Of a stretch of 62,023 bases of DNA, positions 17,854-25,432 are shown one piece after another. Every line of letters begins with the position of its first letter. Within the stretch, counting starts at the first letter, position 1. The position numbers and the translations under genes were made by a program. The notes beneath the pieces are model-generated. The model worked only from the letters and a program-made list of their open reading frames with translations, was not told the origin of the DNA and made no database searches. The stretch comes from Lautropia sp. (GTDB lineage: Bacteria > Pseudomonadota > Gammaproteobacteria > Burkholderiales > Burkholderiaceae_E), in the NCBI GenBank assembly GCA_030523825.1, contig JAUNHU010000002.1, positions 3,657 to 65,679 on the forward strand. The letters are read 5' to 3'.

Positions 17854-18468
17854 TCAGAGCGGCCCCTGATGGCGCACCCGGGTGGCGATGCGATTGGCGG
17901 CCGCCGCATTCTTGCGGATGCTGACCCGGTCGATGATCTCGCGCAGCACGTTGCGCAACACGGCCAGGCTCACGCAGTCCTGCACGCGGGCTTCGAGCAC
18001 CGATGCCTGCGGGCCGAGTTCTGCCTCGAAGGCGCCGGCCAGTGCCCGCTTGATGGCCTTCAGCTTGCGCTCGGCCTGCGAATCCATTGCCTCGCCGTCG
18101 GAGCGGGCAATGCCGGTGAGGGCGATCATGTCGGCGGAGATCAGTTCCTTCAGCGCCGCCGTGAGGTCGGCCGGGCGGACGATGGCCGGCATCTCGCCCA
18201 GCGAACGCCGCCCATCGAGCAGATTCAGCAGCCGCCTTGCCGGCGTCGACATGATCCGCTTCGGATTCTTCAGCGTCTGCATGCCGGTTTCGGTCAGCGA
18301 GAACACCATCCGGGGATTGGGCTGGTCGCGCCCGTCGCCCAGTGCCAAATGGATGGCACGCAGTCGGGCCGAAGGCACGCGCGAAGCCGTCCACGAGCGG
18401 GGAGGTTCCCAGCTGTTGGGGTCGGTGTGCTGTACGGGGGCCAGTCTGGCGATCTTGGGCGCTTGCAT
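17854..18468 (-). CDS. Unknown protein with a winged-helix-like module (paralogue of the gene at 18627)
   Basis: Soluble protein of 204 residues, function unknown. After a Pro-rich N-terminus, residues about 60-115 contain LTETGMQTL and then STPARRLLNLLDGRRSLGEM and AALKELISADMIAL. This pattern of short helices around a DGRRSL turn, ending in a D-M/L-V strand, is common in betaproteobacterial response-regulator-like proteins. A helical C-terminal half follows (about 130-195). The next gene upstream encodes a shorter protein with the same pattern. Codon use is like that of its neighbours. Confidence 0.7.
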   Translation of the reverse strand: MQAPKIARLAPVQHTDPNSWEPPRSWTASRVPSARLRAIHLALGDGRDQPNPRMVFSLTETGMQTLKNPKRIMSTPARRLLNLLDGRRSLGEMPAIVRPADLTAALKELISADMIALTGIARSDGEAMDSQAERKLKAIKRALAGAFEAELGPQASVLEARVQDCVSLAVLRNVLREIIDRVSIRKNAAAANRIATRVRHQGPL

Positions 18469-18626
18469 GACGTAATGGGCCGAAACCAGGCTCGAATCAC
18501 CCTGCTGCCGGTGCTAGTGCCGGGCATTCAGGGTGAAACCAAATCTCGATTAACGTAAGCTGCTGTATCTTTCCTTATGATAGCGTCCCGCTGTCGTGGT
18601 TTCTCCACGAATGCGGAACACTCCGT

Positions 18627-19160
18627 TTACTGCACCGAAACGCTGTTCCGGGATGCGGAAGGTGCGGGCAGCGGCAGATCCGAGAAGAAGGGGCTCAGAC
18701 GCTGCAGTTCGGCTTCCGTCTGGCAGGATTCGATCCGGTCCACCATCAGCGTGCTCAGCTTGCCGATCTGCTGCAGGAACAGGATGCGTGCCTGGGCGCG
18801 CTGGCGGGCGAGACGCCGTGCCGCTTCGCGCGAGAGATCCACGCCCTTTGCCTGTCCGGTTGCGGAAGTGTCTGCTGGCGCACGCTGCGGCAGCGTCATG
18901 CTCGCGCGCCGCACCAGCTTGCGCCGCTCCAGGTCGATCAGTGCCTCGGGCAGCCACGGCTCGTCGATCATTTCCCGCAGTCCCTGCAGGGTCTGGGGTT
19001 CTTCAAACAGCATCAGCAGGCGCGTGGCCTGTGGGGACAGCACCTCGGTGGGCAACTGCAACTGGGCCTGGCCCAGCGCCGTGCGCTGAAAGCACAGCAC
19101 CGGCTGGCGGGTGTTGGCCGTTTGGGAGGCCGGACGAGCAAGCAGCGTAGTATCAGACAT
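18627..19160 (-). CDS. Unknown protein, related in layout to the gene at 17854
   Basis: 177 residues, function unknown. Residues about 38-85 read LLMLFEEPQTLQGLREMID followed by ALIDLERRKLVRR, matching the LLNLLDGRRSL...ALKELISADMIAL module of the neighbouring protein. The rest is a charged helical region (LSREAARRLARQRAQARIL) that may form a coiled coil. Its start overlaps the stop of the alpha/beta hydrolase gene by eight bases (19153-19160), so translation is probably coupled. Confidence 0.72.
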   Translation of the reverse strand: MSDTTLLARPASQTANTRQPVLCFQRTALGQAQLQLPTEVLSPQATRLLMLFEEPQTLQGLREMIDEPWLPEALIDLERRKLVRRASMTLPQRAPADTSATGQAKGVDLSREAARRLARQRAQARILFLQQIGKLSTLMVDRIESCQTEAELQRLSPFFSDLPLPAPSASRNSVSVQ

Positions 19161-19800
19161 GATGACCTGCCATGTGGCGCAATATCAGGTTTTTCAGGGA
19201 AGGAAGCCGGCCGTGAAAGAAGTGGCCGGCCCCCGGCATGACGGTGATCGGAAGCTGCTGGGGACGTGCCCAGTCGAAAACAGCCTGCAGCGGCACCACG
19301 TCGTCTTCCTCGCCGTGAACCACCAGGGTGTCTTCGGGAACCGTCGGCACATCGAAACGGCTGACGGCCGGGCCGGCAAGCACCATCGGCTTCAGGCTCA
19401 CCTCGAAGCCCGCCAGCCGCTGGGCGAGTCGCGCCTGCACGGCGGTGCCGAAGGAAAAACCCCCCAGCACCAGCGGCACCGGACGCGGCAGCGTGGCAGC
19501 ACTTTCGTGGGCCAGCGCAGCGCGCAGCACCGCTTCCATGTCGTCGGTTTCACCTACGCCATGATCGAATTCGCCTTCACTGGCACCCACGCCCCGGAAG
19601 TTGGGGCGCCAGCACACCGCACCCAGTTGCAGCAGGGCGCGGGCGATGGTCTGGGCGACCTTGTTGTTCATGGTGCCCCCGTGCAGCGGATGCGGATGCG
19701 CGATCAGCGCCAGCATGCGCGGCTCGGGCGGGCAGTCGAGTGAGCACTCGATCTGACCGGCTGGACCAGGAACGGACAAAAGACGGGTGGACGGATTCAT
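19153..19800 (-). CDS. Alpha/beta hydrolase
   Basis: Cytoplasmic hydrolase of 215 residues, substrate unknown. The early conserved stretch is ALIAHPHPLHGGTMNNKV. The nucleophile elbow is GGFSFG (Ser about residue 114), the acid lies in VVHGEEDDVVP and the catalytic His in GAGHFFHG. HPHPxxGGxMxNxVV is typical of a small prokaryotic family often called alpha/beta hydrolase of unknown function. It is the first gene of a three-gene minus-strand run with the two unknown proteins. Confidence 0.88.
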   Translation of the reverse strand: MNPSTRLLSVPGPAGQIECSLDCPPEPRMLALIAHPHPLHGGTMNNKVAQTIARALLQLGAVCWRPNFRGVGASEGEFDHGVGETDDMEAVLRAALAHESAATLPRPVPLVLGGFSFGTAVQARLAQRLAGFEVSLKPMVLAGPAVSRFDVPTVPEDTLVVHGEEDDVVPLQAVFDWARPQQLPITVMPGAGHFFHGRLPSLKNLILRHMAGHHV

Positions 19801-19985
19801 GGCAGACAGTTTCCGGGACGTTGACTACGAAAACTTGCATCGTAGTCCATCACGTCCAGCACATCCCCGCAGGGGTGCCGGGTTTCCGGGTGTCAGGCGG
19901 TATCCGGCGGGCTCGGGTCGTTTGCAGAAAAGACCTTGCGCCGGAAACCTGCCGGTGTCATCCGTCGATCGGCAGCGGGTTGGGA

Positions 19986-21155
19986 CTATTGTCTGGAGTG
20001 CCCGTCTGCCGGGGGACGGCTGACCGCTGACTGGGGCTGTTTGCCCGATGAGTTGGCGACTTCCATTGCGAAAAAATACACAACGGCCAGTGGCCAGAAT
20101 GCCGACACCGCACGCAGCAGACTGCGGAAGCCGGGCGTGGACCAGCGCATCAGCCAGGAGGGCAGATTCAGGGCCCTTGAGGTGAAGGCAGGGTCCGGTG
20201 GCAGGAGCAGGGCCAGTACCACGCTGCCCAGCGCCAGCGATATCGCCACCCCCGCCTGCGTGGCCTGCCGCGCACGCAGCAACGGCAGCAGCAGCCCGAA
20301 ACCGATGGGCAGCGCCAGCCAGGGCATCCGCTGCATCCATTCCAGCGGATCTGGCCCGTACACCCGCAATGCAGAGCTGATGCGCAGGACAACGGCCAGC
20401 AGCACCAGCCCGGCCAGCACCATCAGGATCGTGCGGACGGAGCTACCATGCGTGCGCGTGCAGCGTGTCAGCATCAGGCCGATCAGCACCAGACCAGCGA
20501 CTACAAGAAAGTGAGTGCCAGCTACCTGAAAAATCCCCTCCAGATGGGCGTCCTGCAGAAAGGCGGGCAGCAGCGATTCGCCCGGCCAGGGCGTGATGGG
20601 CGCATTCACCAGCAGCACCTGCTGCGGCACAAACTGCCCCAGCAGCCAGGCACCGGCAAGTGCCAGCGCAAACCACCGATGTGAGCGTTCACTATTAACG
20701 CCAGGCAGCAGGGCCAGAATCTGTTCCTGCCATTGGCTCAGTCGTGGCACCCGTTGCACCGCCACCGCCACCAGCGCTCCCATCACGCCTCCCCCGCCAT
20801 TGGTCACGAGGTCGATCAGCGAGGGCACCCGTCGGGGCAGATAGGATTGCAGCGACTCCATCCCGAAAGACAGCAGGAACGACAGCACCGAGGCCAGCAG
20901 GAGTGCGTGGCCCGGCCGCATCCAGGCACGCAGCCATAGCACCGTCACATAACCGAAGCCTGCATAGGCCAGCACGTTCACGACCAGATCGCCCAGTGAA
21001 TAGAAACGGGGCAGTCCGTTGTAAAGCCAGCTGAACGGGGTTGGTCGTCGCAGCTCCCAGCCCTGGAACGGGTAGAGCGACAAATAAATGATGGCTAGCA
21101 GCACCAGCAGCCAAGGCAGATGCCGCAGGACGGAAGGGCGAGGAGAGGAAGACAA
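19986..21155 (-). CDS. VanZ family integral membrane protein
   Basis: Multi-pass membrane protein of 389 residues with about nine hydrophobic segments. The N-terminal third is VanZ-like: LSLYPFQGWE, GDLVVNVLAYAGFGYV, GMESLQSYLPRRVPSLIDLVTNGGGG. VanZ proteins of this kind are found in many bacteria without glycopeptide resistance, and the role is unknown. The rest adds further membrane spans and an unfolded C-terminal tail. The start is TTG at 21155; no better start is visible. Confidence 0.85.
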   Translation of the reverse strand: MSSSPRPSVLRHLPWLLVLLAIIYLSLYPFQGWELRRPTPFSWLYNGLPRFYSLGDLVVNVLAYAGFGYVTVLWLRAWMRPGHALLLASVLSFLLSFGMESLQSYLPRRVPSLIDLVTNGGGGVMGALVAVAVQRVPRLSQWQEQILALLPGVNSERSHRWFALALAGAWLLGQFVPQQVLLVNAPITPWPGESLLPAFLQDAHLEGIFQVAGTHFLVVAGLVLIGLMLTRCTRTHGSSVRTILMVLAGLVLLAVVLRISSALRVYGPDPLEWMQRMPWLALPIGFGLLLPLLRARQATQAGVAISLALGSVVLALLLPPDPAFTSRALNLPSWLMRWSTPGFRSLLRAVSAFWPLAVVYFFAMEVANSSGKQPQSAVSRPPADGHSRQ

Positions 21156-21208
21156 GAGCTAACCCATCGATGGCAGGAAGGAGAGGATCGCCCGAAGGCG
21201 ACACGGCA

Positions 21209-21236
21209 TTGGGCCGTGCCATCACACGGTTATAAC
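21209..21236 (+). promoter_or_regulatory. Candidate birA promoter
   Basis: TTGGGC (21209-21214), 16-base spacer, TATAAC (21231-21236), start predicted near 21243, about 29 bases before the ATG at 21272. The -35 box overlaps a small hairpin (CACGGC/GCCGTG). Confidence 0.45.
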
Positions 21237-21271
21237 ATGCGGGCTTAGCCTTCCCTTGCAAAGCTGTAAAT

Positions 21272-22390
21272 ATGTTGCGTGATCCGGAAGCATGTCACGC
21301 GGCGCGAACTGAAAATCCATTCATTGCAGCCCGTCCCCGTCCCATGTCGGAACAACATTCAGCATCCCCCGTGTTCACGCTGCGCGCATTCGCCCCCCTG
21401 CGCATCGAGCAGGTGGCATCCATCGACTCGACTAACGCCGAACTGATGCGCCGGCCCCTGCTGTGGGGGACAGCTTCGTCTGAACAGGAATATCTGGCAG
21501 AAGGGAGGGGGGAAGGGCTCGGGGAGAAATCCCGCGTTCCCGCTTCCCCTGGCATCCCAAACACCACAAATGCCTCGGGCACTCCAGGGACTCCAAGGGT
21601 GGTAAATATCCCAAACGCTCCGGACACCCCTGCTACCCAAGCAAGCCCGGACACCGGAAGCACAGACACCCGGCATCCTTCTGCCTCCCCCGAAGCCGTC
21701 TGGCTCATCGCCGACGAGCAGACGGCAGGACGGGGCCGACGCGGCAAGCAGTGGCAGGCGCAGCCGGGGGGCGCGCTGCTGGCTTCCTACGGGCGCGAGC
21801 TGCCTGCGGGCAAGCTGCACCTGCTGGGCACCATCCCGCTGGTGGCCGGCATCGTCATTGCTGAATACATAGGCACGCTCGGTGTCGAGCTGGGGCTGAA
21901 GTGGCCCAATGATCTCTGCCGCCGGCGAAGCGATTCGCGCCAGCCGTGGGCAAAGGTGGGCGGCATTCTCTGCGAGACGCGCTGGCGTGGCGAGGGCGGG
22001 CGGCTGGTGATCGGCGTGGGCCTGAACCTGCTGGGCACGCCCGACAATCTGCCCGTGCCCGATTCTCGACTGAATCCTTTGCCGGTGGGGGCCATCTTCG
22101 ATGAAACGACACCCATCAGCGCCGATCGGCTGGCAATTCCCGTGGGAGAGGCCCTGCACCAAGGGGTGACGCAACTGCTGGCAGAGGGCTTTGCGCCCTT
22201 CGTGTCACGCTGGGAACAGTTCGACATGCTGGCCGGCGTGCCTGTCCGGGTGCATCGTGAGGATGGCATCCGTGATGCCACGGTGATCGGCATTGATGAT
22301 GGCGGCCACCTGCTGGTGCGGCACGATGATGCGCCGGGGCAGATTCACGCGCTGATGGCCGAGCAGGTCAGCATCCGGCCGCGTGGTTGA
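21272..22390 (+). CDS. birA: Biotin--[acetyl-CoA-carboxylase] ligase with an internal insertion
   Basis: Activates biotin and attaches it to the carboxylase carrier protein. Catalytic motifs are intact: SIDSTNAELM (about 50-59), DEQTAGRGRRGKQW (148-161), LKWPND (about 206-211) and VGGILCET. There is no N-terminal helix-turn-helix, so it is the non-repressor type. Residues about 66-140 are a Pro/Thr/Ser/Gly-rich insertion placed just before the AVWLIADEQTAGRG strand, lengthening the protein to 372 residues. Translation may start at 21272 or at the ATG 21344; neither has a strong ribosome site. Confidence 0.92.
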   Translation: MLRDPEACHAARTENPFIAARPRPMSEQHSASPVFTLRAFAPLRIEQVASIDSTNAELMRRPLLWGTASSEQEYLAEGRGEGLGEKSRVPASPGIPNTTNASGTPGTPRVVNIPNAPDTPATQASPDTGSTDTRHPSASPEAVWLIADEQTAGRGRRGKQWQAQPGGALLASYGRELPAGKLHLLGTIPLVAGIVIAEYIGTLGVELGLKWPNDLCRRRSDSRQPWAKVGGILCETRWRGEGGRLVIGVGLNLLGTPDNLPVPDSRLNPLPVGAIFDETTPISADRLAIPVGEALHQGVTQLLAEGFAPFVSRWEQFDMLAGVPVRVHREDGIRDATVIGIDDGGHLLVRHDDAPGQIHALMAEQVSIRPRG

Positions 22391-22454
22391 TGGCGATCAG
22401 CGGGAATATTGCTATCAAGATAAGTCGATCACCATCCGGCCGCGCGGCTGATGG
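22372..22454. repeat. 22-base direct repeat of the birA 3' end
   Basis: CATCCGGCCGCG-Y-GG-Y-TGATGG occurs at 22372-22393, spanning the birA stop codon, and again at 22433-22454 with two transitions. This looks like a small local duplication. From 22455 to 22810 I see no convincing gene; a 55-codon minus-strand frame (stop near 22625, ATG at 22793) is weak. Confidence 0.55.
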
Positions 22455-22816
22455 TGTACGCGGCTGGCGGCAGCGTCATCGGGCCAAATGGTTTTCGATC
22501 AGACCGCATCCTCTCATCGTCAGAGCTGGCCTGGTGCTGGAAGGTATCTGCTGGCAGGTCGGTCAAGAGGGCACTGCCACCTCATCAGAGGCATGGAGGG
22601 AAGCCGGTGGAGCAGGGGAGGAGCGTCAGCAGGCCCACCAGAGCAGTGCGAATGCGCCGCCTGCATTGATGACGGCACCCAGCATGCGTCGTACCGACCA
22701 GACGCGATGCGACCCGTTCCACGAGGCCGGAGGAGGGCTGGCGGATGGGGACGAACCGGCGGGAGCGGGCGTGGGCGCAGGAAAAACTTTCATCAGCCTA
22801 GCCTAAATCAGCCTGC

Positions 22817-22841
22817 TTCATCAATCAAATTGATTGATGAA
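22817..22841. repeat. Perfect 25-base AT-rich palindrome
   Basis: TTCATCAATCAA (22817-22828), one central A, then TTGATTGATGAA (22830-22841). A perfect 12-base inverted repeat of low GC stands out in DNA of about 65 percent GC. No T-run follows, so a protein-binding site is more likely than a terminator. Confidence 0.6.
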
Positions 22842-22944
22842 ATGGGTTTGATAGATGGTTGTTCAGGGGGAGTGACCGGCAGAAGCGCGTGACTTGGGTG
22901 ACACGCGGGGGCCTCTGAAGCGCCCTGAATCCCGAGACGACAGG

Positions 22945-22975
22945 TTGATGATATCAAATAAGAATGCTTACTATT
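22945..22975 (+). promoter_or_regulatory. Fur-type box overlapping a sigma-70 promoter
   Basis: The 19-mer at 22957-22975 (AATAAGAATGCTTACTATT) differs at three positions from AATGAGAATGATTATTATT-type Fur boxes. It covers the -10 hexamer TACTAT (22969-22974) of a promoter whose -35 is TTGATG (22945-22950), spacer 18. Transcription would start near 22981 on the plus strand. No protein gene of normal size lies downstream on this strand. Confidence 0.55.
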
Positions 22976-22980
22976 GTTAT

Positions 22981-23125
22981 TAACTTGCAAGCCGACACCG
23001 GAGGGCATGAAGTTTCCAGGGCGCGAACTGCCCGGGAACGAGCCCCGCTGGACAGGGGCTCCGGGGAACGAAACAGACAGACTGGAAAAATCGGTGGGGA
23101 AGCACTGATTTTCCGGTCTTTCGTT
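22981..23125 (+). ncRNA. Candidate iron-responsive small RNA
   Basis: About 145 bases downstream of the Fur-type promoter hold three consecutive hairpins. First is TTCC-GGGC / GCCC-GGAA (23014-23038). Second is AGCCCC / GGGGCT (23041-23060). Third is a 16-pair stem with one bulge, 23080-23096 with 23103-23118, loop GGGAAG, followed by TTTCGTT and so terminator-like. A 33-codon frame starting at ATG 23006 after GGAGG could be translated, but the spacing is too short for a good site. Reading it as a RyhB/PrrF-like RNA is inference. Confidence 0.45.
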
Positions 23126-23292
23126 GCCTGCTGTTGTCGCTGGCAGAAACGGGGTCTGGCTGTTGCGGTGGAACAGCCGGGACGGGGCGCAGGGGCGCCT
23201 ATCGACAATCGGAAGAAACGACGAAAGCCCGGCGAAAGCCAGCTTGGCAAGACAGCCGCACAAAGCGGCAGACGCTGCCGGGCCGGGATTCT

Positions 23293-24867
23293 TCAGTCGT
23301 CGTTGCCGTTGTTGCTGCGCCCCGGCGAAACCAGCGCGGCACGTTCGACGCCGTGCGGACGCCGCAAGCCACGGCGCGGTGCGCCACGGGGATCGAGGCT
23401 GCCACCGCTGCCGGCATGCCGGCGACCGTTGCCCTCGGAGCCGGCTGCACCGTCTGCGCGACGGGCATTCTGGCCAGGGGAACGGCCAGCGCCGGGAGCA
23501 CGGGATGCACCGGAACCAGGGCTTCCCGAGTGGCCGCGTGCAGCCCCCGTGCTGCGGGCAGCGCCATCACGCCGACCGCCGGTGCGTGCGCCATCACCGC
23601 GGGCGCCATCACCACGGGCACCATTGCGGCGGCCCTGGCCGCGACGCTGACCGGGGGCCGGCTCCGGCCAGTGGTTGATGTCTTCGGTGTGGTCGGCATC
23701 GCCCGGCTGGGCCTGCCAGCCGGTGAAGCCTTCCACTTCCTTGCGCGGAATCTGGCGCTTGATGAGGCGCTCGATGCCGGTCAGCAGCTTCATTTCCTCA
23801 CGGTCCACCAGCGAAATGGCCGCGCCCTCACGTCCTGCCCGGCCGGTACGGCCGATGCGGTGCACATAGTCTTCCGAGACATTCGGCAGCTCGAAATTCA
23901 CCACGTGCGGCAGCTCGTCGATGTCCAGTCCGCGTGCAGCAATGTCGGTGGCAACCAGCACCGGCAGGCTGCCGTCCTTGAACTGGCTGAGCGCGCGCGT
24001 GCGGGCGCCCTGACTCTTGTTGCCATGAATGGCCATCGCCTCGATGCCGTCCTTGCCCAATTGCTCGGCCAGCCGGTTGGCGCCGTGCTTGGTACGGGTG
24101 AACACCAGCACCTGCGTCCAGCGCTGCGAGCCGATCAGGAAGGAGAGCAGGGCGCGCTTGCGTGCCTTGGGAACGAGATAAACGTGCTGCTCCACCAGTT
24201 CGGAGGCCGTGTTGCGCGGCGCCACGTCCACTTCGGCCGGATTGTCGAGCAGACCATGTGCCAGCGAACGAATGTCGGGCGAGAAGGTGGCAGAAAACAG
24301 CAGGTTCTGGCGTTTGGCCGGTAGCTTGGCAATAACCCGCTTGATGTCATGGATGAAGCCCATGTCCAGCATGCGGTCGGCTTCGTCCAGCACGAAAATT
24401 TCGATGCCTGACAGATCGACCGTGCCCTGCTGCACGTGATCGAGCAGGCGGCCGGGGGTGGCGACCAGAATGTCCACCGGCTGGCGCAGCGCCTGGATCT
24501 GCGGGTTGATGCTGACCCCGCCGAAGATGACCACCGAGCGGATGCGGGTGTATTTCGCATAGTCGGTGACGGACTCGGCCACCTGGGCCGTCAGCTCGCG
24601 CGTGGGGGTCAGGATCAGACATCGCGGCTTGCCGGCCACACGCTTGGGTGCAGGAGCGCTGGTGAGGCGTTGCAATATGGGCAGCGTGAAACCGGCGGTC
24701 TTGCCGGTGCCGGTCTGCGCGGCGGCCAGCAGGTCGCGGCCGGTGAGAACGACGGGAATGGCCTTGGCCTGGATCGGGGTGGGATGCGTATATCCAACGT
24801 CGTTCAGCGCCCGCAGCAGCGGTTCTGAAAGGCCAAGGTCACTGAAGACGACTTGTTCGGTATTCAA
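23293..24867 (-). CDS. rhlE: DEAD-box ATP-dependent RNA helicase, RhlE type
   Basis: RNA helicase of 524 residues, probably acting in RNA decay or ribosome assembly. All motifs are present: Q motif ([14 protein letters not shown]...PTPIQ), [42 protein letters not shown] and HRIGRTGR. After about residue 395 comes a basic, RG-rich disordered tail including [16 protein letters not shown], likely an RNA-binding extension. The start codon is TTG at 24867; no ATG or GTG is available before the Q motif and an in-frame stop lies upstream. A 16-base palindrome (24881-24896) sits just before the start. Confidence 0.94.
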   Translation of the reverse strand: MNTEQVVFSDLGLSEPLLRALNDVGYTHPTPIQAKAIPVVLTGRDLLAAAQTGTGKTAGFTLPILQRLTSAPAPKRVAGKPRCLILTPTRELTAQVAESVTDYAKYTRIRSVVIFGGVSINPQIQALRQPVDILVATPGRLLDHVQQGTVDLSGIEIFVLDEADRMLDMGFIHDIKRVIAKLPAKRQNLLFSATFSPDIRSLAHGLLDNPAEVDVAPRNTASELVEQHVYLVPKARKRALLSFLIGSQRWTQVLVFTRTKHGANRLAEQLGKDGIEAMAIHGNKSQGARTRALSQFKDGSLPVLVATDIAARGLDIDELPHVVNFELPNVSEDYVHRIGRTGRAGREGAAISLVDREEMKLLTGIERLIKRQIPRKEVEGFTGWQAQPGDADHTEDINHWPEPAPGQRRGQGRRNGARGDGARGDGARTGGRRDGAARSTGAARGHSGSPGSGASRAPGAGRSPGQNARRADGAAGSEGNGRRHAGSGGSLDPRGAPRRGLRRPHGVERAALVSPGRSNNGNDD

Positions 24868-25203
24868 GATAGAGACTCGCGCGATGCGTGCATCGCAGGG
24901 CTTTGTTCAGGTATGCCTGCGCGATGGTCGGGCCGGCACGAGGAAAAGAGGGAAAGCGCTGAGGGGGGAGAATGCGCCTTCGGCCTTCCGGCCGTGACCG
25001 AGGGGGCACGGACAGGGAGGCTGAGGTTCTAGGGCAGGATATGAACGGAAGCGTAGGTAAGAACCAGGCAGGGGCGTTCATCTCTGGGCGGGAAGGAGCA
25101 GCTCCTGCATGATGCGGACAACGCGGCACCAGCAGAAGGGAACGAAAACAGCCCTGGAGAACGCGACGAGCTGATTGGTCGATCTCAAGGTATGTTCAGG
25201 CCC

Positions 25204-25230
25204 ATTATACGTGCTTGCATTGGCTGCCAA
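25204..25230 (-). promoter_or_regulatory. Candidate rhlE promoter with a long leader
   Basis: On the minus strand TTGGCA (25230-25225), a 15-base spacer and consensus TATAAT (25209-25204). A transcript starting near 25197 would have a leader of about 330 bases before the TTG start. The 24868-25432 interval holds no gene that I recognise. Confidence 0.45.
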
Positions 25231-25432
25231 GGCCAATACGTATTCCCATGCGGGAAAGTCACCCGTATCTGCGGATTTTGTTGCAGGACGGTCATGCGGG
25301 GTGCGCAGAATTCATTCTGTCTGCACAAAGCAGGCCAAAATCAGAAGAAAACGGGAGGGCGATACGAATCATTTGCACCATCAGGGTGCGGCTTGCTGCA
25401 TGTGAGAGCAGTTTCTGTTCAGAGCCTGATGC

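Noticed and set aside
22612..22793. 55-codon minus-strand frame with a hydrophobic end
   Set aside because: No recognisable family, weak ribosome site and it stops within the hydrophobic stretch; a chance frame is as likely.
22808..23263. 151-codon minus-strand frame
   Set aside because: Crosses the Fur-type promoter and palindrome, with composition typical of a random frame.
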